Origin: Paenibacillus sp. FSL R10-2782
GTDB taxonomy: Bacteria; Bacillota; Bacilli; Paenibacillales; Paenibacillaceae
Length of the DNA: 64,000 nucleotides
Direction of reading: 5' to 3'
Assembly (NCBI RefSeq): GCF_038592985.1
Contig: NZ_CP151951.1
Coordinates: forward strand, 3,339,001 to 3,403,000
Of this stretch, positions 1 through 8,128 are shown in pieces (the stretch's first letter is position 1; every line of letters begins with the position of its first letter). The notes beneath the pieces are model-generated. The model made no database searches and was not told the origin of the DNA. It saw only the letters and a list, made by a program, of their open reading frames with translations. The position numbers and the translations under genes are program-made.

Positions 1-167
1 GCCCGTACCAGTTCGCTGTAAAATTGCGCGGCAGACATCTCAATGCCGTCAAGGTAAGTCGTGTTTCCGAACATCACCGTCAGCGGCACAATGACTATCC
101 CGAGACGGTCTACCAGTTCCTGTGGAATATCAGCCGTGCTATCGGTCACAATGATGGTGTTGCTCAT
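1..167 (-). CDS. DegV family fatty-acid-binding protein (FakB type), 5' part only
   Basis: The minus strand encodes the first 55 residues of a DegV-family protein, and the rest lies beyond the window edge. The start is an ATG at 167 preceded by GGAGG at 176-180 with 8 nt spacing. The N-terminus reads TDSTADIP followed by a VPLTVMFG segment and a Y-x-DG-x-E turn, all typical of DegV proteins, which bind a fatty acid for phosphorylation. It lies directly downstream of fakA on the same strand, 48 nt away. That fits the two-component fatty acid kinase, in which FakA phosphorylates an acyl chain held by FakB. The family call is firm. The FakB role is inferred from context. Confidence 0.85.
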   Translation of the reverse strand, partial: MSNTIIVTDSTADIPQELVDRLGIVIVPLTVMFGNTTYLDGIEMSAAQFYSELVR

Positions 168-215
168 CGGTCAGACCTCCTTTTGTGGTGAACTTTTATG
201 ACGCTCTACAGCCCA

Positions 216-2000
216 TTAAGTTTCCACCGAGAACAGGTAAGGATAAATCGGCTGACCGCCTTCATGAACTTCCACTTCAGCATCCGAATAATTTTCTTCA
301 AGCCATGCGACGAGCTGCTCTGTATCTTCTTGCTGCGCATCCGAACCTGTGAGAATCGTAACAATCTCATCACCATTCACCAACATTTTGGTCAGCAAAA
401 GACGAGCAGTTGCGATTAATTGTTCATCGGTCGCTACAATTTTGGAATCCTGAATACCGATATAATGGCCGGCCGTAATCTGCAGGTCATCAAGCGTCGT
501 ATCCCGTACTGCATAGGTTACCTGCCCTGATTTCACGCGGCTGACCGCGTCCCGCATGCTGTCCTGATTGGCCTCAAAGGCTTCCTCCTCCTGAAAAGCG
601 AATGCCGCAGCAATACCCTGAGGAATCGTTTTGCTCGGAATAACCGACACTAGGCGCTCCATCTCCAGCAGTTCACGGGCCTGCTCTGCCGCTAGAATAA
701 TATTGGAATTATTCGGCAGGATAAAAATGTGCTGAGCCGCAATCGAGCGAGCCGCATTAACGAAGTCTTCCGTACTCGGATTCATCGTTTGACCACCGGA
801 AAGGACAACATCCACACCTAAGCTTCTAAAAATATCAGCAATCCCTTCTCCTGGAGCCACTGCTATGAAGCCATAGGGTGCCAGCTCATGAGCCGGTGGC
901 TCAGATGGCTCCTCCTCACGTGCAGGCTCTGCCGGTATTTCAGCAAACCACTCAGGCTCAGGAGCGCCATCCATACCCGCAGACAACAAATCACGATGCT
1001 GCTCGCGCATATTCAGAATACGGATCTGTGTAATTTCCCCGTAACGTAGCGCCAGATTCAACACTTCGCCCGGAGCCTTGGAATGAACATGAACCTTAAT
1101 AACATCATCGTCAGAAATAACAATGATAGAGTCTCCATCCACAGATAACGCTTTCCGGAAGGCTTCCTCATCAAAGTCCGTACCTTGGGCTTCTCCCAAT
1201 TGTCGATTAATAAAAAATTCCATATCATATAAAAATTCAATATTTTCCGTTTCAAGCTTCGCCTGCGCCGAAATCGGCGCATCCGGTGAAGGAGCAATCG
1301 CTTGCGCTGTCGGTCTCTCGGATACATGAGGAGCATAAGCAGTGCGTACATTCTCCCCTTTTACACTTGGAGCTGTCACCAAACCGCTTCCAAGATGCTG
1401 CATGAACCCTTCATAAATATACACAAGTCCTTGTCCACCCGAGTCCACAACCCCAACTTGCTTCAGTACCGGAAGCATGTCCTGCGTCATGGCAAGCGTT
1501 TCCTTCGCTTTGGTAAGCACTTCTTCCATCAGTTCAGTAATGTCATTCGTTCGGCGTGAAAAAAACACAGCTTGCTTGGCCGCTTCCTTCGCCACGGTAA
1601 GAATTGTACCCTCCACCGGCTTAACTACCGCCTTGTAGGCCGCATCCACCCCGCTCTGCAATGCCGATGCGAACTGAAGGGTATTCAATTCCTCGTATGG
1701 GGCAGCGTAACGGCTAAAGCCACGAAACAACTGAGACAGGATAACCCCTGAGTTGCCGCGGGCTCCCATCAGCAAACCTTTGGATAATATGCCGGACATG
1801 ACACCGATGGAGGAAGAATCCCCCCTCTTTAATTCTGTTACGCCCGCGCTCATCGTCAAATTCATGTTAGTTCCTGTGTCACCGTCCGGCACCGGAAATA
1901 CATTAAGTGAATTGACGTGTTCCGCATGCTGCTGTAATTGTTCCGCCCCGGCTAAAACCATTGCGGTAAAATCTGTACCATTCAAAGAACGATTACTCAA
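216..2000 (-). CDS. fakA: Fatty acid kinase FakA (YloV, DAK2-domain protein)
   Basis: The 594-residue protein starts with a DhaL/DAK2 nucleotide-binding domain (about residues 1-200) that carries the Mg-binding motif NVFPVPDGDTGTNM near residue 38 and SGGQG near residue 188. A FakA-type middle and C-terminal part follows. FakA transfers phosphate from ATP to fatty acids bound by FakB, feeding exogenous fatty acids into phospholipid synthesis in the cytosol. A DegV/FakB gene follows at once. In B. subtilis the Asp23-type gene yloU sits between rpmB and yloV, but here no such gene is present upstream. The length matches the family (about 550 residues plus a longer linker). The ATG at 2000 is followed by SNRSLNGTDF, a plausible N-terminus. 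Confidence 0.92.
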   Translation of the reverse strand: MSNRSLNGTDFTAMVLAGAEQLQQHAEHVNSLNVFPVPDGDTGTNMNLTMSAGVTELKRGDSSSIGVMSGILSKGLLMGARGNSGVILSQLFRGFSRYAAPYEELNTLQFASALQSGVDAAYKAVVKPVEGTILTVAKEAAKQAVFFSRRTNDITELMEEVLTKAKETLAMTQDMLPVLKQVGVVDSGGQGLVYIYEGFMQHLGSGLVTAPSVKGENVRTAYAPHVSERPTAQAIAPSPDAPISAQAKLETENIEFLYDMEFFINRQLGEAQGTDFDEEAFRKALSVDGDSIIVISDDDVIKVHVHSKAPGEVLNLALRYGEITQIRILNMREQHRDLLSAGMDGAPEPEWFAEIPAEPAREEEPSEPPAHELAPYGFIAVAPGEGIADIFRSLGVDVVLSGGQTMNPSTEDFVNAARSIAAQHIFILPNNSNIILAAEQARELLEMERLVSVIPSKTIPQGIAAAFAFQEEEAFEANQDSMRDAVSRVKSGQVTYAVRDTTLDDLQITAGHYIGIQDSKIVATDEQLIATARLLLTKMLVNGDEIVTILTGSDAQQEDTEQLVAWLEENYSDAEVEVHEGGQPIYPYLFSVET

Positions 2001-2085
2001 GAGAATTCCCCTTCCTAGCTTAATACACTTGTTTTGCCATCAGCCTTCCGCATCGTCATGTTCATCTGCGGACAGGTTCAATTGA

Positions 2086-2091
2086 ATTATA
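2086..2091 (-). promoter_or_regulatory. Candidate -10 box for fakA
   Basis: On the minus strand a perfect TATAAT lies 86 nt upstream of the fakA start. A weak TTCGTA stands 18 nt further upstream as a possible -35. The gap between fakA and rpmB is 510 nt, so fakA must have its own promoter here. The call rests only on the hexamer. Confidence 0.4.
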
Positions 2092-2364
2092 CTAAAGCCA
2101 GACGACGAATACGAATGTCACACTTTCGTAAGCTTTTCGTACTCACGGCCTGATCAGCCTTCTACAGGTCATATATATGAAAAACCAGTCAACCACCCGA
2201 CACTGAAACATCGGCTGGAATGATAAATATGGTTCCGCCTCTGATCTGTCCGGCATGACTGGAATAAGAATTCACATTCCAACTATTACAAGAATAATCA
2301 CAGCAATAGCTATCCCATATTGTACTATAATGCGTAAGAGAAATAAATAAAGTTTTTGAATCGG

Positions 2365-2394
2365 TTGACGGAGCTTTTTTGACTATGATATTAT
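2365..2394 (+). promoter_or_regulatory. Sigma-A promoter of rpmB
   Basis: TTGACG at 2365-2370 and TATTAT at 2389-2394 are separated by 18 nt, directly upstream of rpmB. Transcription would start near 2401 and give a leader of about 110 nt. The stretch 2101-2364 between this promoter and fakA holds no gene that I can see. Confidence 0.65.
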
Positions 2395-2400
2395 ATATAA

Positions 2401-2497
2401 GTATTGTTTTGTTCAGGTTAGTGACTTACAAAGTCCGACTGACCCAGTCGGCCTGAAGAGCGACCCGTTCCATACGGAACTTGGTTATTTTCAGAAT
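2401..2497 (+). promoter_or_regulatory. rpmB leader RNA with two hairpins
   Basis: The leader contains a perfect 7-bp stem CCGACTG/CAGTCGG with a 3-nt loop at 2435-2451, and GTTCC/GGAAC with a 4-nt loop at 2467-2480. The second hairpin ends 18 nt before the Shine-Dalgarno sequence. Many Firmicute ribosomal protein genes are autoregulated through structured leaders. Whether L28 binds here is not shown. Confidence 0.4.
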
Positions 2498-2510
2498 AGG
2501 AGGTGGAATC

Positions 2511-2699
2511 ATGTCTCGTAAATGTTCTGTAACAGGCAAAAAGCCTGGCACCGGTAACCACGTATCTCACGCTAACAACCGTAATCGCCGTACTTGGGGC
2601 GTCAACGTACAGAAAGTTCGTATTCTCGTTAACGGTAAACCGAAACGCGTTTATGTCAGCACTCGTGCATTGAAAGCCGGTAAAGTAACTCGCGTGTAG
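2511..2699 (+). CDS. rpmB: Large ribosomal subunit protein bL28
   Basis: The 62-residue basic protein begins [20 protein letters not shown] and continues through the typical RTW and NVQKVR segments to KAGKVTRV. This is the bL28 family at its usual Firmicute length. The in-frame upstream extension back to 2481 is rejected, because AGGAGGTGG at 2498-2506 is the ribosome-binding site for ATG 2511. The protein sits in the 50S subunit near the exit region. There is a single cysteine and no four-cysteine zinc ribbon, so this is the zinc-independent form. The gene stands alone on the plus strand between its own promoter and terminator, facing away from fakA and converging on spoVM, as in B. subtilis. 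Confidence 0.97.
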   Translation: MSRKCSVTGKKPGTGNHVSHANNRNRRTWGVNVQKVRILVNGKPKRVYVSTRALKAGKVTRV

Positions 2700-2728
2700 T
2701 CGCAAAAAAATAATGTTATAAACAAAAG

Positions 2729-2756
2729 GCACCTCGTTTTAAACGGGTGCTTTTTT
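2729..2756 (+). terminator. Terminator of rpmB
   Basis: GCACC at 2729-2733 pairs with GGTGC at 2746-2750, with an inner CG pair extension, and TTTTTT follows at once. It lies 29 nt after the rpmB stop codon. Confidence 0.85.
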
Positions 2757-2923
2757 GGTTATTCAAAATGTTACGTCCATTTGGTCCTTGATGTCAAAAT
2801 GTCAGGCATCTTCCCGCGCGTTCCTGCCATTTGCTGCCGAGCTATCTCTTTGTTGCTGTGCCCGGGAAGCATGCCCTGCGTACCTTGCTCTTCATTTTGC
2901 ATCCTGTGTATGTTACGTGAAAT

Positions 2924-3004
2924 TCAGCTTTTCTGGAATGTATTCAGAATGGCTTTGACGAATCCACCCAGAAATCTTGGCAGCTTGATTGTATAAAACT
3001 TCAT
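2924..3004 (-). CDS. spoVM: Stage V sporulation protein M
   Basis: A 26-residue reading frame on the minus strand encodes MKFYTIKLPRFLGGFVKAIL followed by NTFQKS. It differs from the B. subtilis SpoVM peptide, as I recall it, at only two conservative positions. SpoVM is an amphipathic helix that recognises the convex outer forespore membrane and anchors the SpoIVA coat basement layer. GGGAGGG stands 6-12 nt upstream of the ATG, an excellent ribosome-binding site. The gene lies between rpe and rpmB, the same position as in B. subtilis. It has no long upstream operon, because a terminator at 3079-3114 precedes it. The sequence CATAAACT about 50 nt upstream resembles a sigma-E -10 element, but I find no matching -35. 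Confidence 0.93.
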   Translation of the reverse strand: MKFYTIKLPRFLGGFVKAILNTFQKS

Positions 3005-3078
3005 GCTTCACCCTCCCCATCATCCTCATGCATCCGTTCTCTGTAGTTTATGCAACCTGTCAAGGGTTGTTGCCATAC

Positions 3079-3114
3079 AAAAAAAGGCTACATGAGAATC
3101 CCGCTCATGTAACC
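3079..3114 (-). terminator. Terminator of the prpC-prkC-rsgA-rpe transcript
   Basis: TACATGAG and CTCATGTA form an 8-bp stem with a 7-nt loop, and on the minus strand a run of seven T follows. It lies just after the small membrane protein gene and separates the rpe operon from spoVM. Confidence 0.85.
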
Positions 3115-3146
3115 ATATTTATGCACATCTATCCCACGCTATACCA

Positions 3147-3398
3147 TTAGACAAGTCCACGAACATACAGATATGCTGAGAGTATGAAAATAAATAGGAT
3201 ATAATAAAGCACGCTGCTTATTACAAAGCCGATACGCAAACCGCGCCGTTCATTTTTACGAAAATAAAACAGCACAATCAGAACGGCAACGAGTGAAAGA
3301 AGGGCATTCCAAGGAGCCTTCACCAGTGAGAAGCAACTTAGGATCACACCTGTCGACATACTCGCTCCCGTCATCCACAGCGCTTCGGTCAGCTTCAC
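3147..3398 (-). CDS. Small hydrophobic membrane protein of unknown function
   Basis: I do not recognise the family. The 83-residue protein has two to three hydrophobic segments: about residues 8-26, 33-46 and 57-78. A short charged loop, RKNERRG, near residue 47 separates the last two. The start is a GTG that overlaps the rpe stop codon by 4 nt (GTGA), so translation is probably coupled to rpe. In B. subtilis the position between rpe and spoVM is held by thiN (thiamine pyrophosphokinase). This protein is far too short and too hydrophobic to be ThiN. The coupled start and the following terminator support a real gene. No function can be proposed from sequence. Confidence 0.7.
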   Translation of the reverse strand: MKLTEALWMTGASMSTGVILSCFSLVKAPWNALLSLVAVLIVLFYFRKNERRGLRIGFVISSVLYYILFIFILSAYLYVRGLV

Positions 3399-4063
3399 TT
3401 GGACAAATGAGCTGCACTGTCCCGAATAGCCGCAATAGCCGCTCCACGGTCCACTCTGCCAAATACTGCACTACCAGCTACCAGAACGTCAGCTCCTGCT
3501 TCAAATACGGCTGGTGCCGTCTCCTCGGCGATGCCACCGTCTACCTCGATATGTACATCCGGACGGCCGATTTCATTCAACCATGTGCGAATCTGTCTGA
3601 TTTTATCCAGTGTCTCCGGAATAAAAGACTGTCCCCCAAACCCAGGGTTAACTGTCATAACCAGAATCATATCTACATTTGGCAGCACTTCCTTGATCGC
3701 ATATGGTGAAGTGCCCGGATTGAGGGCCACACCCGCAAGAGCACCTTGCTGCTTGATCAAATGAATGACCCCGTGCAGATGAACACAAGCTTCGGCATGA
3801 ACGGTGACGATATTAGCTCCTGCCTTCACAAAATCCCCGATGTAACGTTCAGGATGCTCAATCATCAGATGAACGTCCAGAGGAAGGCTCGTATGCGGAC
3901 GAATAGCCTGAACGATAGGAGGCCCTAAGGTAATGTTGGATACAAAATGACCATCCATAACATCCACATGAATCCAGTCAGCTCCTCCTGCTTCAGCTTC
4001 CGCAACTTCACTGCCCAAACGAGCAAAATCAGCGGATAAAATCGACGGTGCTATTTTTAACAT
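3395..4063 (-). CDS. rpe: Ribulose-phosphate 3-epimerase
   Basis: The 222-residue TIM-barrel protein begins LKIAPSILSADFARLG, with the catalytic region HVDVMDGHFVSNITLG near residue 32, HLMIEHPE, and the phosphate-binding VNPGFGGQSF and EVDGGI loops. It interconverts ribulose-5-phosphate and xylulose-5-phosphate in the pentose phosphate pathway. It starts 4 nt after the rsgA stop codon and overlaps the next small gene by 4 nt, so it belongs to the prpC-prkC-rsgA-rpe transcript. The length is normal for the family. Nothing is unusual. Confidence 0.96.
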   Translation of the reverse strand: MLKIAPSILSADFARLGSEVAEAEAGGADWIHVDVMDGHFVSNITLGPPIVQAIRPHTSLPLDVHLMIEHPERYIGDFVKAGANIVTVHAEACVHLHGVIHLIKQQGALAGVALNPGTSPYAIKEVLPNVDMILVMTVNPGFGGQSFIPETLDKIRQIRTWLNEIGRPDVHIEVDGGIAEETAPAVFEAGADVLVAGSAVFGRVDRGAAIAAIRDSAAHLSK

Positions 4064-4067
4064 ATGC

Positions 4068-4985
4068 TCAGTACCTCCGCTTTTTTTCTTTTAATTCCTG
4101 ATAAAACTGTAAATAGCTATCATATCGGCCCTGCGAAATATGTCCTTCTGACAAGGCCTCTCTCACTTTACAGCCAGGTTCGTGAATATGGGTACAGCCA
4201 CGGAATTTGCATCCTTCTGCGTACTCCTGAAATTCACGAAAACATGGGGATAATTCATCCACGCCCAGCTCCAGAAAATCCAGTTGGCTGAAACCTGGTG
4301 TATCTGCTACAAAACCGCCATTGTCGAGTGGAATTAATTCTACATGACGAGTCGTGTGCCGTCCTCGGCCCAACTTATTACTAATGGCACTCGTCTCCAG
4401 CGTTAGGCCAGGTTCCAGCGCATTCAGCATGGAAGACTTCCCAACACCCGACTGTCCAGAAAAAACGCTGATTTGACCAGCCAATAGCTTCTTAAGCTCA
4501 GCCGTACCTTCTCTGGTACGCGCACTGGTCACCAGCACCCCATAACCAATCTTCCGGTACATTTCCTGAACAGCCAAAACCGTCTCATCCTCCGAAGAGC
4601 TACCCTCATACAAATCGCGCTTTGTCAGACAGATAATTGTATCCAGCCCGGCGTGCTCAATATGCACCAAAAACTTGTCCAGCAGCGGCAGATTTAAATC
4701 CGGCTCACGCAAGGAAAACAACAGTACGGCAAGCGTAGTGTTAGCCACTGGTGGGCGAATGAGCTCCGTCGTGCGCTTCCGAATCTCATTAACCATACCT
4801 TCCCCGTTTTCCGTCAGTTCGTAAACGACCCGGTCGCCGACAAGCGGCGTAATCTCTTTTTTCTTAAAAATTCCGCGTGCTCTGCATTGTACCGTAGCTT
4901 CGCCGGATACCGGCCGCCCATTCTGATCCAGACTGGAGACATAATAATATCCGCTGAGCGCCTTGACGATCAGACCTTCAGGCAT
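4068..4985 (-). CDS. rsgA: Ribosome small-subunit-dependent GTPase RsgA
   Basis: The 305-residue protein is a circularly permuted GTPase. An OB-fold N-terminus is followed by the G4 motif LTKRD, then the P-loop GQSGVGKSS, then G3 DTPGF. A C-terminal zinc knuckle (CKFRGC-x-H-x5-C, near residue 260) closes the protein. RsgA (YloQ) acts in late maturation of the 30S subunit. It lies in the conserved prkC-rsgA-rpe order and is a known substrate of PrkC in Bacillus, so the neighbourhood is functionally meaningful. The start is ATG 4985. An 87-nt gap separates it from prkC, without a clear terminator. Confidence 0.95.
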   Translation of the reverse strand: MPEGLIVKALSGYYYVSSLDQNGRPVSGEATVQCRARGIFKKKEITPLVGDRVVYELTENGEGMVNEIRKRTTELIRPPVANTTLAVLLFSLREPDLNLPLLDKFLVHIEHAGLDTIICLTKRDLYEGSSSEDETVLAVQEMYRKIGYGVLVTSARTREGTAELKKLLAGQISVFSGQSGVGKSSMLNALEPGLTLETSAISNKLGRGRHTTRHVELIPLDNGGFVADTPGFSQLDFLELGVDELSPCFREFQEYAEGCKFRGCTHIHEPGCKVREALSEGHISQGRYDSYLQFYQELKEKKRRY

Positions 4986-5072
4986 GTGTAAGCTGTCCTC
5001 CTTTAAGTGTTAAGCTTCCCAAATTGGAATAGTGAACGCTAACAACGGATAGTATACTGACCTCCGACAAGA

Positions 5073-7349
5073 TTACTGATGCTTTACAGCCTCAATGGCT
5101 TCACCCTGTTTTTTGTGGAGGCCCTTTTCCTTACCTGAATGGTTTGTGTGTTTAACAGCATACTCACCACGCGCTAGGCCCGTGGAGCCCGTTTCGGGGG
5201 CAAGAGCGGACGGTTCACCGTTACTATTTGTACCATCCTGATTGCTTGGGTCACCCCCGGTATTACCATCATTTGAAGTATCCCCGCTATCCCCTTGTTC
5301 GCCACTGCCATTCTGTGAAGAAGTACCTTCTGGCGTTTCTATCGGTGTAGCTCCAGCAGGCGGAGCGATTTGAGGCATCGTCACCGTTCCATTCTTCGCG
5401 TCAATATAAGAAACGGGATACGTATCAACAAATTGTCCATCTCTGTATACAGAGACAACACTGTCCTTGTTCGGAGCCAGCAACAGATTAATAGTGAACA
5501 CTTGTGTCGTATTAATCGTACGGCTTCCCCATTCCTGATTTTCTCCGCGTGCATCCGTATAAGTAATACGAATCTTGCTGTTTTTACCCTCTTCCTTCGG
5601 CGCAACTGGCACATTAAATGGCAGTGTAATCGCTTCTGGCGGATAACCAGTGCTTACATAAAACGTAATTTCCGTATTTGGAGGCAAATCAGTGCCAGCC
5701 TCTGACGGCCACTGCTTGGTTACTTTGCCTTTTTCCTGCTCATAGCTGAATTCCTCTTTGACTGAGCCAACCTTCAACCCAGCACTTTTGACCTCATTTT
5801 CCGCTTCTTTCTGCGTCTTGCCTACCAGATTTGGCATTTTCACTGTAGCTGCACCCTTGCTGACCGTCAGCACCACCTGTACCGTATCTTTATCAAAGGA
5901 TTCATTCGCCGCTGGTGTCTGACTTAGGACGGTTCCTACGGGCTTATCACTAAACTGCTCACTCCGCTGAATCTGTGTCTCCTTAATTTGCTGGGAGGTC
6001 AACAGCTTGACAGCATCATCATAGCTCTGCCCTTTGACATCCGGCATCGGAGTAAGCGGCTTGGCAATCCCTACTTTCAGCTCAATTTCTGTTCCCTTCT
6101 TAACCACAGATTTCTCTGGATAACTCTGATAGAAAACAACTCCGGGCGCAATCCCGTCCTTATATTCATGCTTAATCGGGTCCTTAACGGTCAACCCGGA
6201 CTGACTGATCAACAGCTTGGCCTGATCCTCGGTCTTGGTCACTACATTCGGCACTTCAACGTCAGGGACAACGAGCAGATTTTGTACATAGTACACCACG
6301 CCACCCATACAAAGAAGCAACACGAGCACCAGAGTTACCCACAAAATCGGCTTCTTCTTACTTTTTTTAGCTGTTTGCTTGCTCGGAAGCTTTTCCAAAT
6401 CACCAGATTGGGCGGGCACATCGTCTCCACTGGAGGACACTCCCATCTGCTGAGGCTTAATAGCCGGAATAACCCGCGTTTGATCCTCATCATCCATATG
6501 TGTGAATTCCAGTTTCGATTCATTACGTCGTCCTGGCAACAGGCATGTCTCCAAATCTTTTAGCATTTCATCCGCTGATTGATAACGCTCCTCTGGATTC
6601 TTGCGCATGGATTTTAAAATGACGTTTTCCACACTTTGCGGAATCAGTGGATTAATTTTGCGCGGTTCCTCAAACTCCTCTTGCAAATGCTTGAGTGCTA
6701 CACTGATCGGGCTTTCCCCCAGAAAAGGGAGCTGCGCCGTCAGCATTTGGTATAAAACAATCCCAAGAGAATATAAGTCCGATTTCTCGCCGGTGACGAC
6801 TCCCTTCGCATGCTCAGGTGAAAAGTAATGGACAGAGCCCACAACAGAGCCTGTCTGGGTAATCGTCGTTGACGTGACGGCTCTAGCAATCCCAAAATCG
6901 GTTACCTTGACCCGTCCGTTGCGCCCGATCAATATGTTATGCGGCTTAATATCCCGGTGAATAATCTGATTTTGGTGAGCGTGCTCCAGTGCATCACAAA
7001 TTTGAGAAGCAATCCGTACCGCTTCATCCACTTGCAGTGGGGCACGTTCCTTAATAATTTCGTTCAGATTTTTTCCTTCCACGCACTCCATTACAATATA
7101 ATGGATTTCATCCTCTTGGCCGACATCATAAATACTGACCACATTCGGATGGGAAAGCGAGGCTGCAGACTGTGCCTCACGCCGAAACCGGCGAATAAAT
7201 TCATCATCATGGACAAATTGCTGGCGCAGCACCTTGACCGCCACATTACGATTCAGCAAAATGTCTTGAGCCCTGTATACCAGCGCCATACCGCCGCCGC
7301 CGATGCGCTCAATAATTTCGTATCTTCCCCCAAGCAGGTGCCCGATCAT
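5073..7349 (-). CDS. prkC: Serine/threonine protein kinase with PASTA domains
   Basis: The 758-residue membrane kinase has a Hanks-type kinase domain at residues 1-265 (glycine loop IGGGGMALVY, Lys39, HRD catalytic loop at 131-133, DFG at 151, Thr-rich activation loop 159-167). A juxtamembrane linker and one transmembrane helix at about 335-356 follow. Three PASTA repeats at about 363-428, 433-498 and 503-570 bind muropeptides outside the cell. PrkC senses peptidoglycan fragments and triggers spore germination in Bacillus. The last 90 residues form a Ser/Gly/Asn/Asp-rich low-complexity tail ending in a basic segment. This makes the protein about 110 residues longer than B. subtilis PrkC (648). 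Its ATG overlaps the prpC stop by 4 nt, pairing kinase and phosphatase. Confidence 0.95.
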   Translation of the reverse strand: MIGHLLGGRYEIIERIGGGGMALVYRAQDILLNRNVAVKVLRQQFVHDDEFIRRFRREAQSAASLSHPNVVSIYDVGQEDEIHYIVMECVEGKNLNEIIKERAPLQVDEAVRIASQICDALEHAHQNQIIHRDIKPHNILIGRNGRVKVTDFGIARAVTSTTITQTGSVVGSVHYFSPEHAKGVVTGEKSDLYSLGIVLYQMLTAQLPFLGESPISVALKHLQEEFEEPRKINPLIPQSVENVILKSMRKNPEERYQSADEMLKDLETCLLPGRRNESKLEFTHMDDEDQTRVIPAIKPQQMGVSSSGDDVPAQSGDLEKLPSKQTAKKSKKKPILWVTLVLVLLLCMGGVVYYVQNLLVVPDVEVPNVVTKTEDQAKLLISQSGLTVKDPIKHEYKDGIAPGVVFYQSYPEKSVVKKGTEIELKVGIAKPLTPMPDVKGQSYDDAVKLLTSQQIKETQIQRSEQFSDKPVGTVLSQTPAANESFDKDTVQVVLTVSKGAATVKMPNLVGKTQKEAENEVKSAGLKVGSVKEEFSYEQEKGKVTKQWPSEAGTDLPPNTEITFYVSTGYPPEAITLPFNVPVAPKEEGKNSKIRITYTDARGENQEWGSRTINTTQVFTINLLLAPNKDSVVSVYRDGQFVDTYPVSYIDAKNGTVTMPQIAPPAGATPIETPEGTSSQNGSGEQGDSGDTSNDGNTGGDPSNQDGTNSNGEPSALAPETGSTGLARGEYAVKHTNHSGKEKGLHKKQGEAIEAVKHQ

Positions 7350-8122
7350 GCGTCACACCCCTTTTCACTCAATGAAACTGTGTCATCGGGCAATTCAAAC
7401 AAAGCTACTGTGATGTTGTCGTCGCCTCCGGCAAGCAGCGCCAGATGCAGCAGACGATCCGCTCGTTCCTCCAGAGGATTCTCGGCGGCACCTACTACTT
7501 TACTAATTTGCTCCTCCGTCACCAGATTACTCAGCCCGTCGCTGCACAGTAACAGCACATCGCCTTTTTCCAGAGAAATGGAGTCAATATCCACTTGCAC
7601 CTCGGAATCAGTGCCCAGCGCCCGTGTTAACACATTGCGACGGGGATGATTCTCCCGCTCTTCCTTGCTGATCTGACCGTTTTTGAATAACTCATTGACC
7701 AGTGTGTGATCTTCCGTAATTTGACGTACCACTCCGTTAGAAATCACATAGGCACGGCTGTCCCCGATATGTCCGATAATCCCGGAGGCATCGTTTAGCA
7801 AAACGGCTACAACTGTTGTCCCCATATTATGATACTTATCATCATGGGCAGCCGTCTGGAAAATGACTTCATTAGCATGCAAAATAGCGTCGCTAAGCGC
7901 CGCAGCCAAAGAGTGCGCGGATAACCCGCTTTCCAGCGTCGCCAAATCAGCGGCAAGTGTTTCTACCGCAAGGCGGCTGGCCGTATCACCGGCCAAATGC
8001 CCCCCCATGCCATCGGCAACAATTCCCAGAATATATCCCTGCTCCAAGTGCCTGATCCAGGCAGAATCCTCATTCACCGAACGTACACGTCCGACGTGGC
8101 TGACATGAACTGTTTTGATCAA
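7346..8122 (-). CDS. prpC: PP2C-family protein phosphatase
   Basis: The 258-residue protein carries the PPM/PP2C signature motifs: SVNEDS near residue 15, VADGMGGHLAGD, GHIGDSRAY, LLCSDGLSN and GGDDNITVA. These place the metal-binding aspartates. It dephosphorylates targets of the PrkC kinase encoded immediately downstream (4-nt overlap). The start is probably the TTG at 8122, giving MIKTVHVSHVGRV, because GGGGTGAG stands a few bases upstream and no ATG gives a full N-terminus. It begins 6 nt after the rlmN stop, so it is cotranscribed with rlmN. The length is typical (B. subtilis PrpC has 254 residues). Confidence 0.94.
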   Translation of the reverse strand: MIKTVHVSHVGRVRSVNEDSAWIRHLEQGYILGIVADGMGGHLAGDTASRLAVETLAADLATLESGLSAHSLAAALSDAILHANEVIFQTAAHDDKYHNMGTTVVAVLLNDASGIIGHIGDSRAYVISNGVVRQITEDHTLVNELFKNGQISKEERENHPRRNVLTRALGTDSEVQVDIDSISLEKGDVLLLCSDGLSNLVTEEQISKVVGAAENPLEERADRLLHLALLAGGDDNITVALFELPDDTVSLSEKGCDA

Positions 8123-8128
8123 ATGGTC

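Noticed and set aside
2781..2996. 71-codon plus-strand ORF over spoVM
   Set aside because: The reverse strand encodes SpoVM with a strong ribosome-binding site, and this frame has none.
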